A stretch of 41,775 nucleotides of DNA, from positions 1-41,775 of IMG/VR virus record IMGVR_UViG_3300025274_000020, one strand, 5' to 3'. The translations under genes were made by a program, and so were the position numbers. Source of the stretch: a virus. Under the pieces are notes generated by a model. It worked only from the letters and a program-made list of their open reading frames with translations. It was not told the DNA's origin and did no database searches. Position 1 is the first letter of the stretch. Each line of letters opens with the position of its first letter. Below, piece by piece: positions 1 to 7,484 of the stretch.

Positions 1-231
1 ACCTAGTGCTCTGTTTTCCTTTACAATCTTCTGATAAGACTCAACTTCTCTTCTTAATATATTTTCGCTGTAAACTCGGCCATTTCCATTTGGGCGAGCG
101 GCGCGCTGCATAACACCAGACAGGATACACCCGCCTTCGGCAACAAAGCGTTTCTCTGATTCGGTGAGGAGATCCTGGCAAACCCCTCCATCGCAAAGTT
201 CATAATATTCTCTTAATAATACTTTAGACAT
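1..231 (-). CDS. 21: Prohead core protease, T4 gp21-like (N-terminal part only)
   Basis: The reading frame starts at an ATG at 231 and stays open to the left window edge, giving 77 codons, so the C-terminus is missing. The N-terminal segment contains GVMQRAARPNGNGRVYS followed by ILRREVESYQK, which matches my recollection of the start of the T4 gp21 / peptidase S77 prohead proteases: a short strand, an 'NxNGRVY' loop, then a helix. The family cleaves the scaffold and the N-termini of head proteins inside the immature head. The expected catalytic His and Ser lie beyond the window and cannot be checked. An AAAGGA ribosome-binding site sits about 8 bases before the ATG. The position after the portal and two head-region genes matches the T4 order portal, core proteins, protease. 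Confidence 0.85.
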   Translation of the reverse strand, partial: MSKVLLREYYELCDGGVCQDLLTESEKRFVAEGGCILSGVMQRAARPNGNGRVYSENILRREVESYQKIVKENRALG

Positions 232-256
232 TTTTTTATTCCTTTAAGGCAGTCAA

Positions 257-592
257 CTACCCTTGCAGCAGCGTCGTACTGGTTGAAGCATCCACTTGCT
301 CATGACTTTCTCCTTTTCCTATCTGTATTCCATCGTCACAGATAATCATGTTAAGGGCATACGAAGTGCCCGAACTTAGACAGCCGAGTAGAAATGCATC
401 CACGGGGTTGTGTCCAAAAGTAAATAGTTCCGTTAAGGGGTTAATCGCCCAAAGAAAAACGCCCACCCAGAAACCCATACACATCGGGCATGAAAAAAAA
501 TAATGCTTGGGTCGGAGACTGTCGAATATTTTCGCGAAACATAACGTCTGAGTGAGGCCATAGGCCGCTAATATAAAATAGACAAGAGCCAT
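257..592 (-). CDS. Small multi-pass membrane protein with CPMC motif (DUF1360-like)
   Basis: A 111-aa protein. The ATG at 592 is chosen because the longer upstream frame runs through the preceding gene, whose stop is at 594-596. Three hydrophobic segments are visible at about residues 3-20, 40-56 and 64-84. Between the first two is SCPMCMGFWVG, with cysteines at 35 and 38. This 'CPxCxGFWVG' signature resembles the DUF1360 family of small bacterial and phage membrane proteins, whose function I do not know. The C-terminal tail is hydrophilic. It sits between head-morphogenesis genes, an unusual place for an integral membrane protein. A role in anchoring prohead assembly to the membrane is speculation. 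No strong ribosome-binding site is visible, so translation may be coupled to the preceding gene. Confidence 0.75.
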   Translation of the reverse strand: MALVYFILAAYGLTQTLCFAKIFDSLRPKHYFFSCPMCMGFWVGVFLWAINPLTELFTFGHNPVDAFLLGCLSSGTSYALNMIICDDGIQIGKGESHEQVDASTSTTLLQG

Positions 593-593
593 T

Positions 594-1103
594 TTAGTAG
601 CGATATCTAAGTGGAGTATAGTAGTAACCCGGTCGAATTGAGCCCTTCTCAGGTTCCTGAGGAACCTCGCCGAGTTCCGTGGAGTGCTCGTCGCTTGGAT
701 CCGCCAAGTGCTTTTCGATCTCATCTTGGTACTGCTGTGCCATATCGACTGTTTCTCTTTCGGTCGTTATAAATTCTGATATAACGTAGATCGCGGCCTG
801 TACCGGATCTGCAAAACTAGATTCTAGAATTTCTCCCTCTAGAGAATTGAATATATTTCCGCCCTGTACAGTTTCCTGCGAGATGATGCCTCTTCTAGTC
901 AGTAGGCTAAAAAGTCTATCCTGGGTCGTATACATGTCTTCTGTTACGTTCTGCTTGGGAAAGACGACGACTTTCTTCTTTTCAGTCATGACAACAATAT
1001 CAATCTGATCATGATCGAAAATCATAAGATTCCCGTCTAGGCTTTTTCTTGCGTTTAAGGTGACTGTGGCGTCGGGACCTTCGACGGTGACTTTAATTGT
1101 CAT
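594..1103 (-). CDS. Hypothetical protein of the prohead gene block, 169 aa
   Basis: The function is not recognised. The protein starts with a beta-rich section (MTIKVTVEGPDATVTLNARK), has a mixed middle with a probable helix around VQAAIYVISEFITTERETV, and ends in an acidic stretch followed by the tyrosine/arginine-rich tail PGYYYTPLRYRY. No membrane segment or signal peptide is seen. The ATG at 1103 overlaps the end of the upstream 277-aa gene by 11 bases, so translation is probably coupled. The position between portal and prohead protease suggests a head-assembly or core role comparable to the small T4 core proteins gp67 and gp68, but there is no sequence match I can point to. Confidence 0.75.
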   Translation of the reverse strand: MTIKVTVEGPDATVTLNARKSLDGNLMIFDHDQIDIVVMTEKKKVVVFPKQNVTEDMYTTQDRLFSLLTRRGIISQETVQGGNIFNSLEGEILESSFADPVQAAIYVISEFITTERETVDMAQQYQDEIEKHLADPSDEHSTELGEVPQEPEKGSIRPGYYYTPLRYRY

Positions 1104-1926
1104 TGAGGTTAATCTCCCGAACCAACTCTTGCACCTTCAGAATTTTATTAACCAGTGTTTCGCTAATTGGAGATTTCTTATACCCATCAAGTAATGAGAT
1201 AACATCTTTAGCTTTAGTAGACATTTCTCTATCGGCTTCGAACTCTGCATTGGAGAGTGCTTCATTCAACTCCCCCTTAAGCCGGCCAAGCTCTTCGTTT
1301 AAGAAAATTTTCAACTCTAGGCCGTTGTCGGCAAACGATACGATGTACCTGTTCAGCAGGTCTCTCTGCTCTTCGTGCAACTCGCTGTATGTTTCGTTGA
1401 AGTTTTTAACAAAGGAGTGATAAACGATGTTGTCAATGGGTTTCAAATCTTCTTGTGGCGCGTTGGCCGGCCGGTCGCTCAACTGGTCAACTACGACTTC
1501 TTCAAACAAAACCCTTTGTTTCGTTGAAGTATCGGTGTTGAAGATTGCAGATATTGTAGCAATTGACTTATAGTTCGGTACAAAGGTCGTCCAAACCTCT
1601 TTGGACAGATGTTTGTTTATCATCCCTATCAGGCGAGACTGCTTTTCGAAGATTTCTTCTTGATCTAATCTAGAGTGCTCGTACTTTACCTCTTGCAGAA
1701 GTTTTTCTGCAATGTGTGGTTTTAAGTCAGAAGTCTCTAAGAGGGTATCATAGTGTTTAAGCTCCTGGCCCAATACTTCTGTTTTGTGAAAGCTTTCTTT
1801 AATTAAAGAGGTGATCTGTACTCTTTTCTGATCGTCCTTCTCCATTATTGATTTTGTTAGTTGTCGCACTAACATTTCATACAGAAAGGCTGTATTTCTT
1901 TTTTTGTTGTGTTTTGCGCGTGGCAC
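1093..1926 (-). CDS. Head-region protein of unknown function, 277 aa
   Basis: The start is GTG at 1926, giving MPRAKHNKKRNTAFLYEMLV, with a GGAG ribosome-binding site about 7 bases upstream. The protein is mostly helical and charged. It begins with a basic patch and 'KKRNTAFLYE', has a middle segment 'FVPNYKSIATISAIFN', and ends in long heptad-like helices around residues 200-270 that could form coiled coil. I recall this type of protein recurring beside the portal gene in marine T4-like phages, without an assigned function. The position between portal and protease, plus the helical and charged composition, makes a prohead core or scaffold component a reasonable inference, not a demonstrated one. 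Confidence 0.8.
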   Translation of the reverse strand: MPRAKHNKKRNTAFLYEMLVRQLTKSIMEKDDQKRVQITSLIKESFHKTEVLGQELKHYDTLLETSDLKPHIAEKLLQEVKYEHSRLDQEEIFEKQSRLIGMINKHLSKEVWTTFVPNYKSIATISAIFNTDTSTKQRVLFEEVVVDQLSDRPANAPQEDLKPIDNIVYHSFVKNFNETYSELHEEQRDLLNRYIVSFADNGLELKIFLNEELGRLKGELNEALSNAEFEADREMSTKAKDVISLLDGYKKSPISETLVNKILKVQELVREINLNDN

Positions 1927-1927
1927 C

Positions 1928-3889
1928 CTATTTCTCCGTATCTTTGCTTTCTAACTCATTAATTAGTTTCTTAATATCGTTATTTAACTGAAAAATGTCC
2001 TGTTCGACATCTTTCTGTCCATTTAGCTCAAACATTTCCTGTAGTTGGTAGGCCCCGGGGAAAACATTTCTTGTGTTATTAAGTCCCTTTTCTCTGCCAG
2101 TCTGGGCTAAAGTCGATCTCTTTTTAGAATATCGGCGACCATCACCGTTAGTGGGAGTATATCTTTTCCCCTTTGAACCTTTTGTTAAGTAAGAGCCATC
2201 ATCTTTAAAAGAATACTGCGCTGAGTTCTCGGTGTCTCTTCGGCCCGGGGCGACCAATAATGGGCTCTCGTCCCCAGTGGCTTCAGCGCCGGGGATCTCT
2301 TCGGCCGCGGCAGCAACTTCGATGTCACCGATGTCGGCCTCAGGGGAATCGAGGTCGAGGTCTTCCATTCCAGCATCCAGATCCAAATCACCGCCCAGAT
2401 CTCCTAGGCTCCCTCCACCTTCGCCGCCACCAAGAGCTTCCTCTGTCACGGCTTCAAGGGCTGCAGCGATCTTCCTATCGTAGAAAGACTCGCGCTGGTT
2501 TCTTAGGAATTCGTCATCAGACATATTAAATATGTTTCTAGCAATCCACTGCTTGCTAAATATACCCTCTGTTACCGATGCTGCAATGTCAAATCTTGTT
2601 TTAAGGTGTTCTAGTTCTTGTAATTCTGCAATCTTAGACGGATTGTTTAAGGATAGCTTAAATGAGATTAAGTCTTGACTGCGATATCCCATCGTATATA
2701 AGTGAACTACACCGATCTTTTCTAGTTCGGATATCATAATCCTCTGAAGCCTCTCGATGGTCCGGGCAAACCTAATATCTTTCTGTGATAATGTTGCCTT
2801 ATCTTCAGCGCCCTCGCCCATAGTCAGGTAAGACTGGGGAATCTTAAGGGCTGCGAACAGCTTATCCCTCATGTACTTCACATCATCAATATCATTTAGA
2901 GCTGCAGAACCTGGGAGGGTGATTATGTCGGATCCTTGGCCACCTCGCATGGGAATGAAGTAGTCTTCTTCCAACGATAGAGGGTTGTATCTAAGATCGA
3001 CGCGGCCGGTCGAATCATCAATAATTTGATTTCTTTTCATGGAAGTTTTGACCTTTTCCATGTACTGTTCAACATCCTGTGGTGCGATATTTCCAACATC
3101 GATCTTAAATACTCGGCGGGCGGGGGCGCGAACAATGCGATAAGCTAGCATAGCATCTTCAATTAAATTTAACTGGCGCCAGATTCTTCTGGCTGGTTCT
3201 AGGACCGATGTCCCGTATGGGGCATGCTTGTCGTTACCTAAGACTCTAAAGTGACCAACCTGCCAATTCTCTAACGTCATGCCAGCAGAGTTCCACTGGA
3301 ATTGGACATAGTTCGCGTTTGTTTTGTCTTGACCCTCTAGGCGCTCCATCTCGTTTCCGGGCAGGCCGATAACAGACTGAACGCCCATTTTGTCATCAAT
3401 GTCCAAATACAAGAAAAAGTCTCCATATTTACACATGGTTCGGGCCCAACCAAAAAGATTGAACTCGACATTCAGGATGTCAAAAAACAGAGAGTCTAGT
3501 ACGGATTTTATTTCTTCGTTTGGACAATTAATATCTAGAATTTTATTAAATGTATTTGAAGTCGTCATCTCATCTGCGTAAATATCTAAGGCGGATGCGA
3601 TCTCGGGCGTGTATTCCATTTGATCGAAATCGATATATCGGTCAGCGCGGTTCTGGTTGCGCATCATGTCGCTGGCCATATTTAAATTATGACCGTAATT
3701 GTCGTGGGATCTCTTGAACTGTTGGCCACTACTTGTCTTAAGACGGGACCGGTATTTATCTAAATCTGTTCTTCTTTCTTCTCTTGTAAATTGCGCGCGG
3801 TAGTTTACGAGAGGGCCAGAAAATAGTCTGGTCAGCCTCTTGAAAAGAGCGGAGTTGGAATTTCTTGGATTTTTATCTCTTGGTGCCAT
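1928..3889 (-). CDS. 20: Portal vertex protein, T4 gp20-like, with C-terminal extension
   Basis: A 653-aa protein that would form the dodecameric ring at the head vertex through which DNA is pumped. It follows directly on the large terminase gene. The N-terminal half has the typical gp20 run RYIDFDQMEYTPEIASALDI, then YADEMTT, RMIWRQLNLIEDA-like helix (here RRIWRQLNLIEDAMLAYRI), 'RRVFKIDVGNI', and 'DIDDVKYMRDKLFAALKIP' followed by the 'DKATLSQKDIRFARTIERLQ' helix. T4 gp20 is about 520 aa. Here roughly 150 extra residues follow about residue 480: first a Gly/Asp/Glu/Ala-rich low-complexity segment, then a basic patch (GRRYSKKRS), then a helical C-terminus. The ATG at 3889 has an AAAGG motif upstream, placed inside the last codons of the terminase gene. 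Confidence 0.92.
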   Translation of the reverse strand: MAPRDKNPRNSNSALFKRLTRLFSGPLVNYRAQFTREERRTDLDKYRSRLKTSSGQQFKRSHDNYGHNLNMASDMMRNQNRADRYIDFDQMEYTPEIASALDIYADEMTTSNTFNKILDINCPNEEIKSVLDSLFFDILNVEFNLFGWARTMCKYGDFFLYLDIDDKMGVQSVIGLPGNEMERLEGQDKTNANYVQFQWNSAGMTLENWQVGHFRVLGNDKHAPYGTSVLEPARRIWRQLNLIEDAMLAYRIVRAPARRVFKIDVGNIAPQDVEQYMEKVKTSMKRNQIIDDSTGRVDLRYNPLSLEEDYFIPMRGGQGSDIITLPGSAALNDIDDVKYMRDKLFAALKIPQSYLTMGEGAEDKATLSQKDIRFARTIERLQRIMISELEKIGVVHLYTMGYRSQDLISFKLSLNNPSKIAELQELEHLKTRFDIAASVTEGIFSKQWIARNIFNMSDDEFLRNQRESFYDRKIAAALEAVTEEALGGGEGGGSLGDLGGDLDLDAGMEDLDLDSPEADIGDIEVAAAAEEIPGAEATGDESPLLVAPGRRDTENSAQYSFKDDGSYLTKGSKGKRYTPTNGDGRRYSKKRSTLAQTGREKGLNNTRNVFPGAYQLQEMFELNGQKDVEQDIFQLNNDIKKLINELESKDTEK

Positions 3890-3894
3890 TGTTT

Positions 3895-5481
3895 TTAACC
3901 TTTAAGTAGCCAGATAAATTCTTTATTTATCTTTGCAGCCTCTGCTTTTTGTTGTTCCTTCTTCACTGGCTTGTGTGCCATCATACCGGGAATTGAAGTG
4001 TTTATCGTGCTATTGCTTTTAGAAATAGTGTTTAGAATAGCTTTATTGTATTGTATATCTCTTTGATTCTCGATCAACACTGTATCCCTCACCCAGCAAC
4101 CAATAGCCAAAGACATAACTAAGTCATCATTATAGCCTCTCATAGCCTGTGGTCGGCCATTTTGCCAAATAAAGGTCTTCAATTCACCTAATAAACGATT
4201 GGAATTTATCTTAATTAGTTTGTTTCTAATAAACTCTTCCATCTTTGCTATTACTAAAGGGCGTGTCTTTGCAGACGTTGTGAACCCTGGAACAACCCCT
4301 GATTGAAATTCTGCGGAATAGCTGTCGACATACTCATGATTGCCCTTCCTTGAATAATATATATTAGAATAACCCTTTTCAATCAACTTGTTAAGCACTG
4401 CAAAGCCAATATTATTGTTTTCACCAATAATCATACAGGAACCATATTCATTCCCAACAGAGCATAGTATATCAGCGTACGCGTCCGGGGTGGGCTTGCC
4501 TTGATATTCGGCAACCACTTCCATAGTGTCGATCCTTAATACGTGGAAAGCTGAAAAGTCTTTACCGTCGCCGCGGGCGATGTCGGCTGTCAGTAAGTAA
4601 CTCCCCTCACTTTGATATTCTTGCCATATCCAGTAGTTTCTATCATAGCCGGTTCTATGCTTCGGCTCACTTGCGGCCATGACTAAGCGCTCCATATCTT
4701 CGGAGTGAATAACCGTTTCACCGGACATGTTGAAGTTACATTCAAGCTCTTGAGCGATCTGCCGGCGGGACATGTTTTTGGTTTCTTTTTCAAACCACTC
4801 TCGGTCGCGGTCCGGATGTGCGTCCCATGATAAAGTTGTCAAATGAAAATCATTCGAATCATTCGCAGAATCAATACAAGTCTTATGGAACCAGTTGCCG
4901 ACACCGTTTGGGGTAGACAGTGCAATACAGGTACCACCAGTTGATAGGGTCGGATACAAGCCGGTCCACAGTTCATCTAAACCTTCAACGTGCGCGGCCT
5001 CATCGATTACTAACAAAGAAAGAGCTTCGGAGCGACCGGCATCCGAAGAAGTTGATGACGCTTTAATCTGAGAGCCGTTACTTAATTCAAAGGAGGTGCG
5101 GTTGTCGACTGAGATTTTTGATATCTGCATCCACTCTGGGAGCGTCCTCATGATGGCTTTTACTTTTTTTACCAAGTTGGCTGCGGTGTTGAACTTTGTT
5201 GCCATGACAAGAATATTCTTGTCTCTATGGAAAAGCATTAACCAGACAACGTATCCGGCAGTGATAGTCGATATACCAAGCTGCCTAGCTTTGAGCACCA
5301 CATTGAAGCGGTGGTCTTGGAAGTCTCTTAGGAGTTCGTCCTGATAGTCATAAGTACTAAAGGGGACTAGCCCCTCTAAGGGGTGAGAGATTCTGCAATA
5401 ACTATTTATAAAATAAACCGAATCTTTTCCGGATTTTACTATCTCTTTTACAATCTGTTTCTTGGAAAGATTATAAGACAT
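3895..5481 (-). CDS. 17: Terminase large subunit, T4 gp17-like
   Basis: A 528-aa packaging motor: ATP-driven DNA translocation at the portal plus endonuclease cleavage of the concatemer. The ATPase domain shows a Walker A-type motif KARQLGIST at residues 64-72, Walker B LLVIDEAA (Asp160, Glu161), and the coupling motif ALSTPNGVGNW at 187-197. The C-terminal RNase H-like nuclease shows its acidic residues in LLTADIARGDGKDFSAF (Asp300), IIGENNN (Glu354) and GYNDDLVMSLAIG (Asp452/453). All motifs are intact and no intein or intron interrupts the gene. Length is somewhat below T4 gp17 (610 aa). It is followed 5 bases later by the portal gene, so packaging and portal genes are translated together. 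Confidence 0.97.
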   Translation of the reverse strand: MSYNLSKKQIVKEIVKSGKDSVYFINSYCRISHPLEGLVPFSTYDYQDELLRDFQDHRFNVVLKARQLGISTITAGYVVWLMLFHRDKNILVMATKFNTAANLVKKVKAIMRTLPEWMQISKISVDNRTSFELSNGSQIKASSTSSDAGRSEALSLLVIDEAAHVEGLDELWTGLYPTLSTGGTCIALSTPNGVGNWFHKTCIDSANDSNDFHLTTLSWDAHPDRDREWFEKETKNMSRRQIAQELECNFNMSGETVIHSEDMERLVMAASEPKHRTGYDRNYWIWQEYQSEGSYLLTADIARGDGKDFSAFHVLRIDTMEVVAEYQGKPTPDAYADILCSVGNEYGSCMIIGENNNIGFAVLNKLIEKGYSNIYYSRKGNHEYVDSYSAEFQSGVVPGFTTSAKTRPLVIAKMEEFIRNKLIKINSNRLLGELKTFIWQNGRPQAMRGYNDDLVMSLAIGCWVRDTVLIENQRDIQYNKAILNTISKSNSTINTSIPGMMAHKPVKKEQQKAEAAKINKEFIWLLKG

Positions 5482-5493
5482 TGCAGCTAGCGG

Positions 5494-6039
5494 CTAGCCC
5501 TCGATGACGTTCTGTGAATTCCTAATGCCTCTACGTCCTTCGGAGAGGAACTTCTTTATTGTGTCGTCTAATCTGTCGGCACTGCTTTCTTCGGAATCGC
5601 CAAGTACGTCTCCCAGGCCGCCGATCTTATAGTCGCAATAAGCTTGAACGTCACTTCTAACGTTGGATATTTTCTGTACAATAATATCAATCTCACCCTG
5701 CTTTGTTAGAGTGAGGTTTTCTTTTCTTATTGTTTTGTATTCTTTTTTGAGGAACTGTGCGATACTCTGTATCATTGCAGATACATCGTTCTCAAAGTCG
5801 TTGCCGTGAACTTCCTTAAGTTGCAATTCTGATTGGTATGTGATTCTTAAGAATGGGCCGCGGAATTGAACTCCGAAGCCGTCCATAACACGGCGATCTT
5901 TTAAGAAGTCTCCGTCTTCTCTCTTTAAACCAACTTTTCTGGCGCGGCCATCGGCCGTGATAGATTCGTCGTGGGCGCCATCATATGCATTTGCGGCGGC
6001 TTGGGCGATGCCCTGTATAATCTCTAGTGTTGATGCCAT
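5494..6039 (-). CDS. Hypothetical protein preceding the terminase, 181 aa
   Basis: Not recognised. The ATG at 6039 has a GAGG ribosome-binding site about 9 bases upstream. The N-terminus is a helix rich in Ala. The middle contains RRVMDGFGVQFRGPFLRITY, a probable beta-strand section. The C-terminal half is helical and charged (AQFLKKEYKTIRKENLTL onward) and ends with Gly/Asp/Ser-rich linkers and GRRGIRNSQNVIEG. It occupies the slot where T4 encodes the small terminase gp16 (164 aa), immediately upstream of the large subunit. Size and helical content are compatible, but I see no helix-turn-helix or conserved gp16 signature. A small terminase or a minor virion protein are both possible. Confidence 0.75.
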   Translation of the reverse strand: MASTLEIIQGIAQAAANAYDGAHDESITADGRARKVGLKREDGDFLKDRRVMDGFGVQFRGPFLRITYQSELQLKEVHGNDFENDVSAMIQSIAQFLKKEYKTIRKENLTLTKQGEIDIIVQKISNVRSDVQAYCDYKIGGLGDVLGDSEESSADRLDDTIKKFLSEGRRGIRNSQNVIEG

Positions 6040-6040
6040 G

Positions 6041-6427
6041 TTATTTTTCCTCTTTATTGGGCCTCCAGCCCGTTAACCAGCGCTCTTCCCTGTCCTCAAC
6101 CCATTGTACGTAACAGTCGAAACAGCATTCAAACTTAACCATATAGGCGTCGTCTAATTTGTTAAATGAGTAAACACTACAAACAGGACAAGACCTATTA
6201 TGATCTTTAATAAGTAGTTTTTTATTTATAAAAAAGCCGTCAGTTTCGGCTTTCTCATTTTTATCTGCAAATTCGCTGCTTTTCTTTGCCTCTTCTTTTA
6301 ACTGAGCTAGGTATTCTTTTTCCTTTTTTTCGCTCCACGTAGCCTTAGGACTCTGCACTGTAGCAACGCCATATTTTTGAGCTATAGCTTGCTCTACCTT
6401 CGCAACGTAATCTTGATCTTTTTTCAC
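6041..6427 (-). CDS. Zinc-ribbon protein, 128 aa
   Basis: The start is GTG at 6427, sharing bases with the TGA stop of the upstream gene (GTGA). The N-terminal half is highly charged and helical (Lys/Glu-rich, residues 30-65). The C-terminal half carries a four-cysteine zinc-ribbon pattern: CPVC at 80-83 and CCFDC at 101-105, followed by a conserved-looking REERWLTGWRP. Zinc ribbons of this kind bind nucleic acid or stabilise a small fold; the exact role is not recognisable. The gene is 2 bases from the 181-aa gene and close to the terminase, so a packaging accessory function is conceivable. I recall similar sequences from uncultured marine phages with no assigned function. Confidence 0.75.
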   Translation of the reverse strand: MKKDQDYVAKVEQAIAQKYGVATVQSPKATWSEKKEKEYLAQLKEEAKKSSEFADKNEKAETDGFFINKKLLIKDHNRSCPVCSVYSFNKLDDAYMVKFECCFDCYVQWVEDREERWLTGWRPNKEEK

Positions 6428-6867
6428 TGGGATATTATTTCTGTCGATAGGGCGAATATCCCTAAGGATGTTAAAGTCCCTATTCCAAACCCCAGCGCAA
6501 TTAAGAGTTGGCCATTTACTGGCTTTGGCTTGAGGGCTAATTCTCTTAGGTTCTCGATCTCGGCCGTCTTAAGAATCATCATCTGTTCGTATCGATCATT
6601 CGCAGCCTCTAAAGATATGCTTTTGTTTTCTAACATCAGTTCGAATCTGGCTTGTTGTAATGATAGCTCATATTCAACTCGGAGATCGCACTCTGTATCT
6701 TCAAACTTTTTGTCGACTATAATTTTTGCAGCTGCAGCTGGAGAGAGCAGTACGCCCGCAAACGGTGCTGGGTCGCCGGCGTCCAAATTAACAACATCTG
6801 CAGCAGAAGCAGATGTGGAAAATAGAAACGTCAATATTAAAATATTTGCTATTATTTTTTTAACCAT
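6424..6867 (-). CDS. Secreted/membrane protein: signal peptide, coiled coil, C-terminal transmembrane helix
   Basis: A 147-aa protein with an N-terminal signal peptide (positive MVKK, hydrophobic core to residue 17, plausible signal-peptidase site after SASA near 22). Then comes 'GDPAPFAGVLLSPAAAAKI' at 31-49, a helical coiled-coil-like region at about 58-110, and a single hydrophobic segment at about 118-140. The expected topology has the coiled coil in the periplasm and a C-terminal anchor in the inner membrane. The 'GDPAPFxGVLL' segment recurs, as far as I recall, in uncharacterised phage and bacterial proteins. It overlaps the upstream 132-aa membrane protein by 8 bases and is probably part of the same functional unit. 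A lysis accessory or envelope-associated role is inference only. Confidence 0.8.
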   Translation of the reverse strand: MVKKIIANILILTFLFSTSASAADVVNLDAGDPAPFAGVLLSPAAAAKIIVDKKFEDTECDLRVEYELSLQQARFELMLENKSISLEAANDRYEQMMILKTAEIENLRELALKPKPVNGQLLIALGFGIGTLTSLGIFALSTEIISQ

Positions 6868-7258
6868 GTTCTAATCCAAAAAGTCGAGCTAACTCTCTTG
6901 AAAGACTCTCGGGATCAGTATAGCCCTCTTCTACGATTCTTTTAAGTTCTTTCTTTTTTGATTCATCAAGTTCGATGCCGCGGTCGGAGTATTCTTTCTC
7001 CAACTCTTTAAGACGAGAATCGTATTCTTTTAATATTCTATCTTTGGCTTCTCTTTCTTTTCTTCCGATATCCTCTAGCGCCTGTCGCTCTCTGTCATAA
7101 TTTGCCTTAGAGGAATCTAAGAGTCCCAAGAGAGAACCCACGTACATTGAATTCTTCGTGATTAAGAATATTAAAAAAGCACAAAGCATCAACAGGGCTA
7201 CAAAAGGTATGTACCAGTGATTTTTAAACCACACCCAGGCCTTTTTTAATTTTGTCAT
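6860..7258 (-). CDS. Membrane-anchored coiled-coil protein, 132 aa (spanin-like architecture)
   Basis: The start is the ATG at 7258, which overlaps the TAA of the 60-aa gene (TAATG). The longer frame to 7333 would run inside that gene and is rejected. The protein has a short basic cytoplasmic N-terminus (MTKLKKAWVWFK), one transmembrane helix at about 17-35, and then a strongly charged coiled coil from about 50 to 112 (repeated Glu/Lys/Arg heptads), ending in RELARLFGLEHG. This N-in, one-helix, periplasmic-coiled-coil layout resembles inner-membrane spanins (Rz), but no outer-membrane lipoprotein partner is visible nested in or beside it. A tail- or replication-associated membrane anchor is equally possible. 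Confidence 0.8.
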   Translation of the reverse strand: MTKLKKAWVWFKNHWYIPFVALLMLCAFLIFLITKNSMYVGSLLGLLDSSKANYDRERQALEDIGRKEREAKDRILKEYDSRLKELEKEYSDRGIELDESKKKELKRIVEEGYTDPESLSRELARLFGLEHG

Positions 7259-7440
7259 TAATGACCCTTGAGCTTGGCCACTGCATCGATGACTGTCTGG
7301 CCACCGATATAGACTGTCGTGATCGTAACCCAATCACCCGATTGCAAATCCGAAAATGCTAAGAGAGCCGTTGCTGTAAGCCATGCTAATAATTTTCTAG
7401 ATATTAATTTTTCTACTAGTTTGTCTATAATGTTCTGCAT
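7258..7440 (-). CDS. Small membrane protein, 60 aa (holin-like size)
   Basis: Sixty residues: an amphipathic, basic N-terminus (MQNIIDKLVEKLISRK), one clear hydrophobic helix at about 17-31 (LLAWLTATALLAF), a short polar turn (DLQSGDW), and a second weaker hydrophobic stretch (VTITTVYIGGQTVIDAVA), ending in KLKGH. Size and two-segment topology fit small phage holins, but holins share little sequence and this assignment is inference. An excellent AAGGAG ribosome-binding site lies 9 bases before the ATG, in the 44-bp gap after the recombination gene. It starts a run of three overlapping membrane or secreted genes. No endolysin is visible in the window. Confidence 0.75.
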   Translation of the reverse strand: MQNIIDKLVEKLISRKLLAWLTATALLAFSDLQSGDWVTITTVYIGGQTVIDAVAKLKGH

Positions 7441-7441
7441 T

Positions 7442-7454
7442 GTAATATGCTCCT
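7442..7454 (-). promoter_or_regulatory. Ribosome-binding leader of the small membrane cluster
   Basis: In the sense direction this reads AGGAGCATATTAC, ending two bases before the ATG at 7440. It holds a strong Shine-Dalgarno core and shares 11 of 13 bases with the leaders of the gp6-like gene and the 311-aa virion gene. It lies in the second-largest intergenic gap of the window. Confidence 0.5.
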
Positions 7455-7484
7455 TACAACATAACTAGTATTCTCTTTAAGGAA

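Noticed and set aside
593-724. Longer start for the small CxxC membrane protein
   Set aside because: The added 44 residues are basic and overlap the previous gene in another frame; the ATG at 592 begins exactly at a hydrophobic helix after the upstream stop.
2232-2529. Overlapping plus-strand open frames opposite the portal gene
   Set aside because: They are Ser/Pro/Arg-rich antisense products of the low-complexity Gly/Asp/Glu region, with no ribosome-binding site or family resemblance.
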